A stretch of 64,000 nucleotides of DNA from NCBI GenBank assembly GCA_932521025.1, contig OW051469.1, positions 5,158,398 through 5,222,397 on the forward strand, read 5' to 3'. The position numbers were made by a program, and so were the translations under genes. Numbering within the stretch: the stretch's first letter is position 1; each line of letters opens with the position of its first letter. The stretch comes from Oscheius onirici (Eukaryota > Nematoda > Chromadorea > Rhabditida > Rhabditidae). Below, piece after piece: positions 42,358 through 54,170 of the stretch. The notes below the pieces were generated by a model. It had not been told where the DNA came from. It saw only the letters and a list, made by a program, of their open reading frames with translations, and did not search any database.

Positions 42358-43841
42358 ATGTCAGACATTGACACAGAAGCCGGTTCCGACTATGAAGTCA
42401 TTGCCGAAGAGAAGAGAGAAGAGCAAGTTCGATCTGGAGTTTTCAGATTTCTACGTGGGTCTTTTTTGTACATGTGCATTATAATGTTTTCACCGAAACT
42501 TCCGAAGAAATTGTTTCAGTCTCGAAAGATCGAAAAGACTCGATGACTATTTCGTCTTCCAGCACTGCAACATCCAATGGCTTCCGCATCGATTCGTCAA
42601 TTCTCAATTCGATGAGTTATGCGATGAGAGAGTGAGTTTTTCTACAGAGAGTAGACAAGAACATAAAAAAGTGAGAAACATAGTGTAACGTCAGTTCTGA
42701 CTCGGGTCCCTCGCTCCAAAACTCTGTAACAAACCCATTCGTCTTCCCAAAGCACCAAGCATTCTCGGACGACGATCGGACAGACGACGAGCCGGACGCA
42801 GACAATTCCATTTTGAGAGCTCATGGTGAGATCAAGAAGACTCTTCTTGAAGCTATTGACCAGATGGATCAGATGAAAAGTTGGAAAGAGGAAAGACTTG
42901 ATGTAAGAGGAAGGAAGTAAAAAAAAGACCTTCTTCAGCTTTTGGATCGAATCACAACGCTTGAGGGAACAGTCGATCGGCTCTCTCTGAAGAATAAGAA
43001 TCTTCAAAAGGTTAATGAAAACGTAAGTTCAGCGAATATTTTATAAACCCAGAACAAAATGTAACTTCAGGGAACCCTTTTCGACCGTCGTCGCTGTGAC
43101 AGAAAGTCAATAATTGGACAGGAGGAAGATAAAGAAGAAAGTCCTGGGAGCAACGAGAATACTGTCACAAAAGCGATCGGACAAGAACAACATAGCCGTT
43201 TCAAATTCAGCAAGACTGTAAGTGTTATTTTGAATAGAAATATTTTCAATTTTCAGATCTTCTTGATGATTCTTACCTATTCGCTCATAGTCGCCGTATC
43301 TATTTACTACTATCAGACCGAGGCCGACAAAAAGATTCAGGATTTGGAAGTTCAGGTAAAAGTTTCAAATGTAAGGGAAAATTAAAATTTGAGATCGAGC
43401 AAGCCCGTTGGTATTCGGAACAACTTCTCGCCCGAGTTGTTCTGTTGGAAAACAAGCTGAAAATGAGCTTCGATGAGATACAGGTTAGATGTTCTCTAGA
43501 AAACTGTTGAGTTTTACAGAAACTGAACACTGTCCTGTACTCTCCCTATCCGAAGGATATTTACGCTCTTCCAGGAGACTCCGAAGATTTGAAGGTACTG
43601 TACTTTCGACAAAACACTCAATATGTTCCAGGAAATCGGCTGTTTCATCCGTCTCAACTCGACCTCTGCCAGTGTCTGTCAGCGTCTGACAGACGAACTT
43701 GAGAAGGAAGCTCACGAGAAGAACCGACTCAAGGAGAAGACTTTGCGTCTGGATGCTTTCACGAAGGGAGTTCTCGCATTCGCCATGTCAGGAACCTTGC
43801 TCAATGTTGTCAGCCTTGTCTATTCGAAGTTGACCAAGTAA
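42358..43841 (+). CDS. Single-pass coiled-coil membrane protein B with N-terminal LIR-like motif
   Basis: From ATG 42358: MSDIDTEAGSDYEVIAEE, where SDYEVI again fits an LC3-interacting region (Y-x-x-I) and resembles the FUNDC1-type SYEVL. Then a Ser-rich part, an acidic stretch (FSDDDRTDDEPDADN), two coiled-coil pieces (LLEAIDQMDQMKSWKEE, LLDRITTLEGTVDRLSLK), a basic region, one transmembrane helix (IFLMILTYSLIVAVSIYYY), a further coiled coil (IEQARWYSEQLLARVVLL) and a hydrophobic C-terminus (LAFAMSGTLLNVVSLVY). At least nine exons; TAA 43839-43841. TTTCCAG ends 18 bases before the ATG. Parallels protein A at 37627 in order of parts, so the two are probably old paralogues. Confidence 0.72.
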
Positions 43842-46800
43842 AATGGATAATCTTTATTTGTCACTTTTCGTCATCTAGCCCTACTGTCCCATCTAATATC
43901 CTTCCTTCCGATCACAAGATGTTTTTCGGAGCTGAGAGAACAACCAGCATAGAGTTAGTGTGGCCGAATAGCAGCCGGCAATTTTGTACTTTGTTGACCA
44001 TCAGACTGATTTGTTGGTGGTCCCATTTTTATTCAGATAAAAAAATATAGTTATCTTATCGGCACCGCATAGTTAGCCAGATTGGTGCAGTTTTATAGCC
44101 TATGAATCAGAGAAGACAGATTTGGAAAAAGTGTGTTGTACCCTTGTTGATCTTTTAGTTTTCAAAGAAAAATAGACAATTACCTCTGATATAATAGAAA
44201 TTAGTTAATTGTAAAGTAAAAAAAGGTAAAGTTTCTCCTTTTCAAAGCAAGAGTTTCGAAGATCCTTTAGGAATCAAGCTTCTACTGTGAGGCTGAGTAA
44301 ATTGTAAGAACAGACTTTTCCAGACGTCTCCACTCTTTTTTTTCTGCCAATTTTCTTCCCGGACAAAAACTTGCTGAGCTGTCACTCTCCCGTGACCCTT
44401 TTTTATCTTTTCTCAGTTGACCACCATATAATCCGATTTTGAAAAGTTCCATGACAGGTTTCTGGAGCACAAGCATGTGATCTTAGGAACAACAGAAAGT
44501 TGAAGAAATCCCTCAGCAATTCTTCCGTGACCACAAATATTGTGTTCTCTTGATTTCCTGTGTGCTGCGATCGTATCAAGCCTAATTATTCGCCAAGTTT
44601 GTTCCCACCAAATGACGAGATCTTGCGCCGAAGAGACGGTTCGGATTGGAACCACAAGTCATAACGTGTAAAAATCGAAGAAAGATTCCTTCCTGGTGTA
44701 TCCGGATAGTTTTTGTGTTCATTAGGTTGATTGGTCAAAAGTCAAAACCTGTTTTCTCTGTACAATATAACCCCCTTTCTGTTCATCTCCAATTTCAGTC
44801 ATTAGCTGGCACCCACAATCCAGCCGATAAGATAGAAAGGCATGGAAAAGAGAGTACACGGCATGATCAGTGGCCTAGCTGATACGATTTCAACTTCACT
44901 TTCGCTCACTATCTTTACATTTTGGGCCATAACACAGAGATCAGAATGAGGACAGTTGTAAATCGGAAAAAGTACTTTCCAGAAACCTCTCGATTCCGAT
45001 TGCCTTTACAGACATCATTTCTTGTATACTTGACGTCAAATATCTCGAATTGCAGAGCACTTATGGCGGCTGAGTACTCTGTTGTCAAAACAAGAATCCG
45101 TCTTAGAAAAGTCCGAGATCGTCATCTCTCTCTTTGGACAGTGGTCAACAGGCAGATTGTTGTGAAAATATTCAGCGGATTTGAGGATTACCTTCTCCTT
45201 CGACTGGATTGAAGTGGAAAGTTGTCGAATCATTGGATTTCCTTCTTCCAACTTCAACAGTACAATATTTTCTGAATAATCCAAAGCATACCGTAAAAAG
45301 AATCTGTACAAAAAATATAGGTATTGATAAGAGAACCGTTTTCCCTCAAATCTTTTATCAGCTTGTCACATGGCGACTCTTTCTTCGAACTTTTGCAAAT
45401 ATTTCGGCTAATATTTTTTCGACCCGACAACACCTTGATCAAATTTTGAACTTCCCTAATCTCCAAAGATTGTCTGCTCCTCTATGACTAAAATGTGACT
45501 CTTCATTAATTAAAGTTCACCGTGCTCTTTTCGCATTTTTCAAAGAGTACCAAATTACACTCGAACACTCATACAGTCAAACTGACTAAGTCTAATCCTT
45601 TTATAGAAAACCATGTTCTATCCTATGAATCAAGGAACAGATTTGCGAGGATCAGCCAGCTCAGGTCTTAAAATTCTATCCACGAACTGCTAACTGACAG
45701 AGATATGCGCAAAAAAAGGAAGCAAAACAAGATTTTCGAAATGTGATAAAGAGAACTTTGGTTACATATGCTTCTTGTAGAAAGTAAATTATACTCATAG
45801 CGTCGTGAAAGTGTCGGTTGACAGCTGTTTTGGTCTTCAATAAAACCAGAGGAATGGGCAGAGATAGAGTGACTGTCAGTGTTACTTTGAGTCCATGAAT
45901 CATAGGCACTTCTCCAGGAACTTTGCTACAAATTCTAGTCCGAATTCGGATACACATGCCTTCGGAAGGCGGCTCCTTATCTGTTGAAGCTTGGAAGGCG
46001 GCTAGTCGGAAGTAGTTTTTAAATGGGTAAAAATGGTAAAAATTTTAAATGGTTCATGAAAGACAATTCGAAACCACAAGTGTCGTAGCAGCTATTATTA
46101 GACGAGAGGGCCCATCTTCTCCGAATCTGTTTACCATTGACTGCGTCTTACAGTAATCCCTCCGCTCTAAGGGGTCGATTAGTACCTTGTTATGTAGCTT
46201 ACCCCCACTAATCACTAATAAGCATATGTCCACTTTCATTAGAGCACTGTCTCGTCGTGATCGTCTTTTTCAGGCTCTCTCCTGGGATCCTGTAACAGCT
46301 GTCCGGTCTGTTCTATAATAATCTCCATGTGCAGTAATCTTTTTCGAGACATACATTACATGTTCTCCGACCTTCTAAGGAGTTGTGGTTACCTAAACTG
46401 AATCATATAATAGAAGTCCTCCAAAAGTTTGTGTTCTGAACCCAATGCATTGTGTTTGGTCACTACAGTTCTCAACCTTTAAAAAGGAGTTTATGACATA
46501 ATGTGACACTAGACTCTTTATTTTAAAATGTCAGTTAGATTAGAAGTTAGCTCAAGCAGTAGGATGTGTTCCACTGTAGTGACTTTCATTCAGAGCTATG
46601 TCCCTTTGATCAGTTCTGCTCACAAAGATCCTTAGCCAATGTCTTGCTGACTACAAGAAAATACTTTGGTATTTTTGTTATTAGTCCAAAGACGGCCACC
46701 GAAAATAGTACGGGAGGCCAGCGGCTGAGAAATCTCACTGTTTTTAATAATGTGTGAAAACTTAAGCAGCCCTTCCCAAATAGTCAGCTGTTCTTCGAAG

Positions 46801-47604
46801 CTTCAATGTTTGTTGACGAATTGAGGAGGAGAGATACTGATGATAATAGTGCGTGGTTCTGTGTAGTCTGTGTCTTTGGAAACTTTCAAGTTTTAGGAAT
46901 ACGGTATGAATCGGACTGCTTTCTCTTTTTAATTACCTACCACTCTTCACCCGGATCTATTTTCCTTTGACTCAGTTTCTCTGTCTAACTTTCTTAGCAT
47001 CTCTGCCCGAGGACATAAATTATGAAATTAAAAACACTTTGGCTAAAGTAGCGGCCAAAAATACTTTTCCGCCAGCTAAAAATAATTCCCCCGCTCGTTC
47101 ATTTATTTTCCCCGACAATAACAATAACAGTATGTAAGCTGGCACCATCGCTCACCTACTTAGTAAGCCATGAAGATGGGAGATGTTTGCGCACAGACGG
47201 GCTCTGGACCGAAGTGTTGTACTTGTAGGGAAAGATCATTGGTTTGGTAAAGGAGCGGTTGTGTCTTTGCTAAGCTTCGGATACAAACCATCAAGCCTTG
47301 TTAGTGTTCGTCAAATGAAGATCCGCGCTTTTTGGACTAGAGTCTAGGGTCTATTCAATTCCGGCTAGATTCCATTGTAAATTGATCCCAACCACTTAAA
47401 AAATGATGGTTCATAAGGATCAGTCGACTATTCAACCGCGACATTCCGTTCAGGTCTTTATTTTAGCAGATTTGAACTTTTCGTTTTTTTTTCTTGATGG
47501 CTATTTTGTAAACCTCACTGTATGAGTAACGAAAATGAGCCACACCAGTTTCAAATTTGTAGGTACAAGTTGGTAGAATTTGGGTCAATTGTCGCAATTA
47601 TCTC
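43842..47604. other. Gene-poor region, part 1
   Basis: About 3.8 kb without a supported gene. Minus-strand frames at 45036-45466 (FLRYALDYSENIVLLKLEE, STSIQSKEKVILKSAEYFH) read like a decayed F-box/FTH-type protein but are too broken to call. Small tandem duplicates such as GGAAGGCGGCT at 45965 and 45993. Confidence 0.4.
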
Positions 47605-48249
47605 ATGCTTCTCTCAGTTCAAAACAACTTCTATTCGTTCCGGTCACAAATGCTCAGACCAAATCATAGTAAACGTCTCTTTCTTCCACTTACGCTCGAT
47701 ATATTTCCCAATACTCCCCTCCTTATCTTCCCCTCAAAGAATTCGAAATTGTGTTCGGAAATGACATCTTCCTCTAGTCCGTATCGGCCACCTCCCATCG
47801 ATGCATCAGCCACAGGTTTAGAGTGGAGAGATTGCCATGGTCTCCCTCTGTGTCTCAAAGATAAGCCTATTTGCAGAGCGCTTTTAGAAGGTTTCGAAAT
47901 GGTCACAAACTGCAACGTGTTTATGTGTGTGCTGCAACAGCGTGGTGTTTATTTACCAAGTGACCAGCACTCGCGACTCGGAATTCGAAAAAGGAACGTT
48001 TTCAAAGAAGGAACTGCTTGCAAGATTGCGAAACTATGTGCATATAAGGCCGAAATTGAGAAGATAATTACTCTTACTTTCTTGGCATTGTTTCTGTCAA
48101 AGTTCAAAAACTTTTTTATATTTTTCTACAATAGGTCAGACAGTTTTTGTTATCCTTTTCAAAACTTTAGTCTTAAAGTTTATTTCAACAGAATCACTTG
48201 CATCCAATTAACTTTGATGAAATCAACTCACTCTTCTGAAAACTTCTAG
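47605..48249 (+). CDS. Doubtful long ORF, 214 codons (163 from ATG 47761)
   Basis: One of the two longest unspliced open frames of the window (the other is the large glucosidase exon). From the ATG at 47761 it begins MTSSSSPYRPPPIDASATG and has spaced cysteines (WRDCHGLPLCLKDKPIC, CNVFMCVLQQ). No signal peptide, domain or intron seen, and real genes here are nearly always spliced. The second half is Phe/Leu-rich, like AT-rich noncoding DNA read in frame. Chance cannot be excluded. Confidence 0.2.
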   Translation: MLLSVQNNFYSFRSQMLRPNHSKRLFLPLTLDIFPNTPLLIFPSKNSKLCSEMTSSSSPYRPPPIDASATGLEWRDCHGLPLCLKDKPICRALLEGFEMVTNCNVFMCVLQQRGVYLPSDQHSRLGIRKRNVFKEGTACKIAKLCAYKAEIEKIITLTFLALFLSKFKNFFIFFYNRSDSFCYPFQNFSLKVYFNRITCIQLTLMKSTHSSENF

Positions 48250-51200
48250 TTCCCTGACTGTAACAATTCTTTCATAAAATGTCTTTGAGTTCAGTGAAAG
48301 CTCATCCTCCCTATTTTGCTACCTTCTGTCTTTGAGAAACATAAAAAATCAGCCCTTACAATATTTTTCGAAACGGGTCGAGAAAACGGGTCACATATGG
48401 GGAACTTTTTGAACAAGGTTCCAATCGCGACTTCAGGAGTCGCAACAGTTGTTACACTACGAAAACCCATATTTTCCCAGTAATTTCCAAGAAGCTGGAC
48501 AAGATTTAGAAAGCCGCGACTTTCTAAACAGTTCGAGAAGATTGTCAGTCGAGAAGAAAGTTCTGATGAAATTCTCGTCGCTCCTGCCCTCATCTGCGTA
48601 CCCCCTTGGAACAAGTACAACTGTTTATTTGAAATATTGTATTTTCAATAAATTATTATATATACATCTTCTTCATCCATAAGTGTAAAGCTGTTGAGAG
48701 TTCTTGACGAATAGTTGGTACCCGGATAGAGAGTGTTGCGAGACAGAAGTTTGAGATCAGCAGATTAGAGACCCGTAGTGTCGAGAGAGTCAGAAAAAAG
48801 ACTTGAAGGTGAACTAGCAGAATATACAAAAGTGAATAAGCTGATAGAGCTTCAATTCGTCCTCGTCCTTGCTCTGTCGAATCTCGATTTGGGGCGAGAT
48901 TGGAGTTCAACGTCTGTCGACCAGCCAATATGAACCATAGTGAGTGAGCGTGTGAACTGTGGCTTAGTTCTAGTAGGCAAAAAGTTGCGAATACTGTTGA
49001 GTTTGTGAGACTCGAATTTGTCAGCTCTGGACCCTTATCGGCTTTATATAGGCGACAGCAAGGGAGGCGGGACCGTAGCCCCGCCTCTCTTTCCGTGATG
49101 ACATCAGGTGAAGCAAGCACAGAGAGAAAAAGAAAGAACACATTCCCACGGTTCAGTGGTGGTCTGACTCCGCCTCTTTTTGTCACCTTTGTATTGGAAA
49201 AATGGATAATTTGGGAATTAAGAGAATGGGAGAAGATGAGCAAAGGATAGAGCGTGTGTCAGAGGGAAGAGAAATTGGGAGCTTTTTAGTAGAAAAAAGA
49301 AACGTTAATGAGCATTTGTGAGAAATTCATACGTTTTCCTGAAGAGAGATGAGCCAACATTTCAGAAAGACTCTCGAAGAATTTGAAGCAATGTCAAATC
49401 AAGGAAAAGTATCGACACCACTATCTAGATCTAACACTTGAGTTTTTTGATTAGTTAGGCTCTGAAAAGTTGCGAAGCAGAACGATAATAAGTCTTCATA
49501 GTTAGTTTGAAATGAATAAATTCCTGATTTTGAAAAATGGATACGAAGAGATTCTCGGGAAAACTTCAGAACTAAAAACCCGCGCCACCCAGTTTCCAAC
49601 ACTTCTGATTGGAATCTGCCAATGCATTTCACAAGATTGAGGTCCTGCGACAAGGAAATCTTCCATCGGTACTGTGATCATTTGCACCAAGTGCCCACAA
49701 AATCATTGTGGTCAAGGGCTGATAACCCGAACGTCGTACATTTTTTCCAGGAATAAGCCCCGGTTGCAGCGAATGATCAAATGCTATTCGGGGCTGATAA
49801 GACCGGGAATAGTTTCGTGGATGTGTCTTTGCTCGAACCGTCGAGATTTCAACGTCACAGCTGATGTGATGGAACGAAAAGCTGCAGCATTTGTCTCGCC
49901 GGAAAGTGTTTCGATGAAGAGACGGTTTTTTGACTGTTTTGTGAAAAGACCAAGAGGGTGATTGACAACATGATTAGTAGTTTCCGAAAGCTAAAAACAA
50001 TGACCTTTCTGTCTCTGCGTATAGTCTGAGTATGTGATTTTCGTCACAAAACAGTCTTTTAGTAATCCTGCCTGCAGTCGTAGATCACTACCACGAAATA
50101 GACTGCCTGCTGTTGTCATCACATTATCAGTGCCCCCAAAGAACCGTGTCTTTTCCCACGGCGCGTGTCGCTGGCGAAGTTTCGTCTTTGCACCCTGTAG
50201 ATTGTCGAAATTCTGCACTTAAAAACCGTGCACACATCGTGACAAATGAACCATTTTCGAAGCCGAGTGCGAAAAATTTCACAAGAGGCGGCTGCTTTTC
50301 CGGTGATCTTTGGATGCGATCGAACGATCTCGCGCGCAAAGTTTACGAAATTTCCTCGCTCTCACAGGGGTGGCCCTGTTTGCTTTTTGACGTACAGGGA
50401 TTTTGCAAGAGAGAGGGTCACTTTAACGATGGCTATACGCTGAGGTGGCCCAAATATAGAGAGACGTTAGTCAGCAAAAAAAGAGGCACAAGTCACAGAA
50501 TTTTTGCGTCATAGGTGAGACAGCCTACTTGATGGGATTGGTTATGGGCCTGGAGTCTTGCAGGAAACATTCGAAACACTTCTCGAATTATCTTCTGTTG
50601 GCCCTATGCTTTGATTTTCGTAAGTTACTGTCCCGAAACAGGGAAACACTTAAAAACTATCTTCTTTTGATCTCTGAGACCTTTTGTTATTGCTTCGAAT
50701 TTCCTGTTTACAGTTTTAGACTGGCGGATAAGATGGCCTGAAGAGAGACAAGGGTCAAACGGTCTTTACCCCTAATTGTTCAAAAACAAGCTTTTAGAGG
50801 TCGTGAAAATTCACGTGAAGAACCAAGAGCTCAGATTATTGTATCACTTTCACTAGACGCTCTTTCAGATCTCACAATCATTCTCACTAACCCCCACTTC
50901 CGTTCTGACCGCTCAAAGAGCTTGCCCTCCAGTTCACGGTTCCCTAAATATCTGTGCGCTATTTCGGAAGTGGAGGCTAATTTGAGCCGGGTGAACTTGG
51001 TAGAAAAAGGAGAGATAGGGAAAGTACAGACTAGGGAGAGCAAAGCTTGGTGCTCGGAATAGGTTGACGCCGGGGCGAAAGAACTTTCATGGGGTATTTT
51101 TCATGGGGTATTTTTATCTGGAGTGTGGAACGGAGACAAATGGGGATTGAGTTAAAGCACGGATAACCAGAGAAAGTCTCAATGTTTGAACTTTCAGACT

Positions 51201-53867
51201 TTGTCCCCAATAGGTCTGTTTCCGCTTCTTGTCCTGTTTCTCGGGGCTGACTCAATCTTCTTCTTGATCGCCTGTTCATAGAACGTGCGAATTGTGGACT
51301 AGGGCCGGGAAGTGGTCTGACCACAAGCCGTTCGGCTACGTCTTATAGGTCTGCATTCACATTGAGAAACCGGAGAAGAGGCTCTCTTTGAAAGAAGCAA
51401 GATAGCGAAAGCTTTGTGCTACAAAATTATCTTTTATTAGGAAACTCCAACTATTGGCTTCCAAGTTGTTGTCTAAATTTGTCTTGCACTCGGTGCATAC
51501 CATCGAGTACCGGGACAAAGTTCAGTAGTTCGACCAGTCGTCAATTTGACCAAAAACGAGATGGAAGCCCCTCGAGGTTGACCGCGAACTAGACGGAGAA
51601 TGGTCTCTAACTGATTCTGTGACATCATGACCGGTATATGAGTACAACGGAAACCATGAGACTAGGATACAGAACAATGAAAAGTTCTAGGTATCGGACT
51701 GTTTTTGTCCTCTTTCATTCGAATCTGAGAGTAATCGAAACAAATTCCACGAACAAAGGGCAACAGTCCGAACTAGGGATTTCCTACCTTACAAAGAATG
51801 ATGCAACGGTACTGTCAGATTCCCACGCTTCGTTGTCTCATTTCGAGACTAATGGGGCCATAAATTTGGTTTTTGGCGGCTGCTGGTGCAGGAAACTGAC
51901 AAGAGTTTGTGCAAGAAAAATGCTGGCAAGGCTATGGGCAAGATAATGAAAACTGAGATCAGAGTTGAGAGACTAAAGACGCAACAGACTGTATGCATTA
52001 GTGGCGTGGAAAAATCGAACAACGGGAACACCGGAACCTGTCGACGACCAGCTGGCTTATATTTACCTACGAGCGGGAAAACCGTGATGTGATGAAAGTT
52101 TCGAAATCATCAAGTTTTTGAAAAACAATATTTATTGAAACCGGAAGTCTTTCGAGTTCAGTATTTCTCAACAACCAAAAGTCAAGTGTCAAATCATTTT
52201 CTCATTGGTCCCTTGCTGTTCGTAGAGGATTCAGTAGATTTTCTCATAGCTATTTGGTAAATCAGGGGCGATACAACAGTGACTGTTGACAAAGCTGGAA
52301 AATTTCAGCAGAGCCCTATTGTGAAAGCCTCGAATATTGTAAAAACAACCCATTTTGGCTCCGCTCCTAACCAAACTCATAAGATCTGTCACGCTATATT
52401 TTGGCAAAGTCTCAACCTTTCTTTGCACTACTGTCGCATTTTCGAAAAACATTCTGGTCTCTTTCACAATCGTCGTCCTTTATGTTTCTCGTTTGCTTTT
52501 GCAGGATCCACATACACACATCGAGAAACGGCCGCGTGCTGATAATGATGACGTCGTGCCTGTTGTACGCGACAGGACACAGTCGGTCAGCCAGTATTAC
52601 GAAAGCTGTCACTAATTCGAATCTTGACACGAGGCAAGGTCGCTGAGGGGGACCAATTCTTGACTATTTGATTTCTTCTGTAGTTCCCAATCAACACGTG
52701 ACTGAGACTCACATGGGCGCGGCTCGTTCGAGTTTTGAACTCGGAGCAGTCCCTATCTCTGATCCTGAACATATATTGCAGGAAATGATTTTTGAATGTG
52801 ACGCGAGGGTAGTAAAACTGAGATTGAGGGCTGCCTACGCAAAACAACGTGACAAAGAGACAGACAGTTTCCTAGGTGCAAACATCGCTTGCTCAGGCTC
52901 GCCACTGACTCTAAAACATGACTCATTTTCAGCGAGGAGAACTACGTCAAACCATCTTTTTTGTGTGCTCCCGTTCGCACACAAAATACACAAGAAGAGC
53001 CAAGAGACTATTCGGCGCAACATTGCGTGTTATTCTTATGGAAGCCGAGTGTGCAAACATATGACACATAGATGAGAGTGTAGACCATGGGAACTTTTGG
53101 ACTTTGGGGGCTATCCCTTGGTACTCTGTTTATCTGACTTTTTAAATTCTCAGGTGTTTAGCCTCTTCTTTTCTTGGACTCTCTTTTGTATTCTACCGTA
53201 GGCTAAAAAACGCATGATATTTTGACTATGACTTTCTTCTGATCTCTCTGGTTTCGCATTCTTCCAAAAATACTCTTGTGATCATGGTCAGACCGCCATC
53301 CGATTTTTTGACTCATACCACCCCATGTTACTCAGATTTATATTGTCAACAGGAAACGGGGCCGTTTGATGACCGTCCTGGGTAAATAGGCATGACGGAT
53401 ACAGAAGGATAGTTCGGTACAGTGATTTCTGGGCTAAAAATAGTCTCAGCTTCAAGTATCACTTTTTTACGGTCATAATTGAATCGTTGAGAGAGATCAG
53501 TGACACAAAAACACGTCGTCATCAAACATGACAATCAAACGACAAACCACATTATGTGTATTGCGTCAGCATTTTATGACTACTCAATGGTTATAGGAAC
53601 ATTTTTTTAGTTGTCTGTTCAGGCAGCTTGGAAATGTGCTCATTTAGGAGACGAGATAATCCGAAGAAAGTTAAGTTTAAAGAAGAAGGAAAAACATAAA
53701 ACGCTAGGCTCAAGTTTGCAACTCGACATCATCTTCCTGCTAGCTACAGGCTGGCCCCGTCTTCTATATTCTGGGAACTACAGTAACAAAACAGATTGCC
53801 TGCAGAATGATTGACTATCTGAAATTTAGACCAATGTTTGTTTGTTTGCAACCCTCTTTCCCAGCAT
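48250..53867. other. Gene-poor region, part 2
   Basis: About 5.6 kb with many overlapping open frames on both strands, none with splice signals or known motifs. It includes the isolated promoter-like module at 49041-49106 and AATAAA signals near 48620 (minus) and 48649 (plus). Confidence 0.4.
49041..49106 (-). promoter_or_regulatory. Compact promoter-like module: bZIP palindrome, GC boxes, TATA
   Basis: Read on the minus strand: palindromic TGATGTCATCA (49096-49106, bZIP/ATF type), then GGCGGGG (about 49080-49086) and CCCGCCTCCC (about 49062-49072) as opposed GC boxes, then CTATATAAAGC (49041-49051), a good TATA box. Downstream, about 420 bases on, is an AATAAA (near 48620). The sequence between has no convincing protein frame: the first ATG (near 48922) opens a frame of only 28 codons. 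It may drive a noncoding or decayed transcript. Confidence 0.5.
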
Positions 53868-54170
53868 TTAAGACCGTTTCGAGAAAATTAATCTGGCCTG
53901 AGAATACGGCGAAACCTTATGCAGAACAAATTTAAGAAAAGTTTCATTGTTCTTTTGGGAATTTTCGTTCTCGTCCACTTCTTCAGTAGCGACGTCCGCC
54001 TCGATTATAAGACGATGGAGAGTCTCCCCTAAATGTTTAGCGAGTTTTTCCATTTGATCTGCAACAGTAAAGACAATAGCTTACCAAGTATCTTTTCCAG
54101 GAGATTGACTTCCTCCGGTGCAATCCCAACTATCACATTTCCCTCTGAAAGCATCTTTCGGTTCAAAATG
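53868..54170 (-). pseudogene. Relic of a CDxWDC lectin gene
   Basis: Just downstream of the C-type lectin-like gene ending at 54171 lies GKCDSWDCTGGSQSPGKD (motif at 54120-54137), the same CDxWDC unit found at the start of its two neighbours, then a helical acidic stretch (EKLAKHLGETLHRLIIEADV) with no lectin domain. No signal peptide or start precedes it. Most likely a truncated third member of the cluster; alternatively an alternative 3' exon of the neighbour. Confidence 0.5.

Noticed and set aside
45036..45466. Minus-strand frames resembling an F-box/FTH-type protein
   Set aside because: Two overlapping frames, no start, no clean intron, similarity too vague to name; kept only as a remark in the gene-poor region.
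48656..49243. 195-codon minus-strand open frame across the TATA module
   Set aside because: It runs through the TATA box and promoter motifs, has no ATG after the expected start site in that frame, and has no splice or domain support.
50113..50514. 133-codon plus-strand frame
   Set aside because: Three overlapping frames on both strands and no recognisable protein pattern.
52668..53075. 135-codon plus-strand frame
   Set aside because: No motif or splice evidence; an antisense frame of similar length overlaps it.
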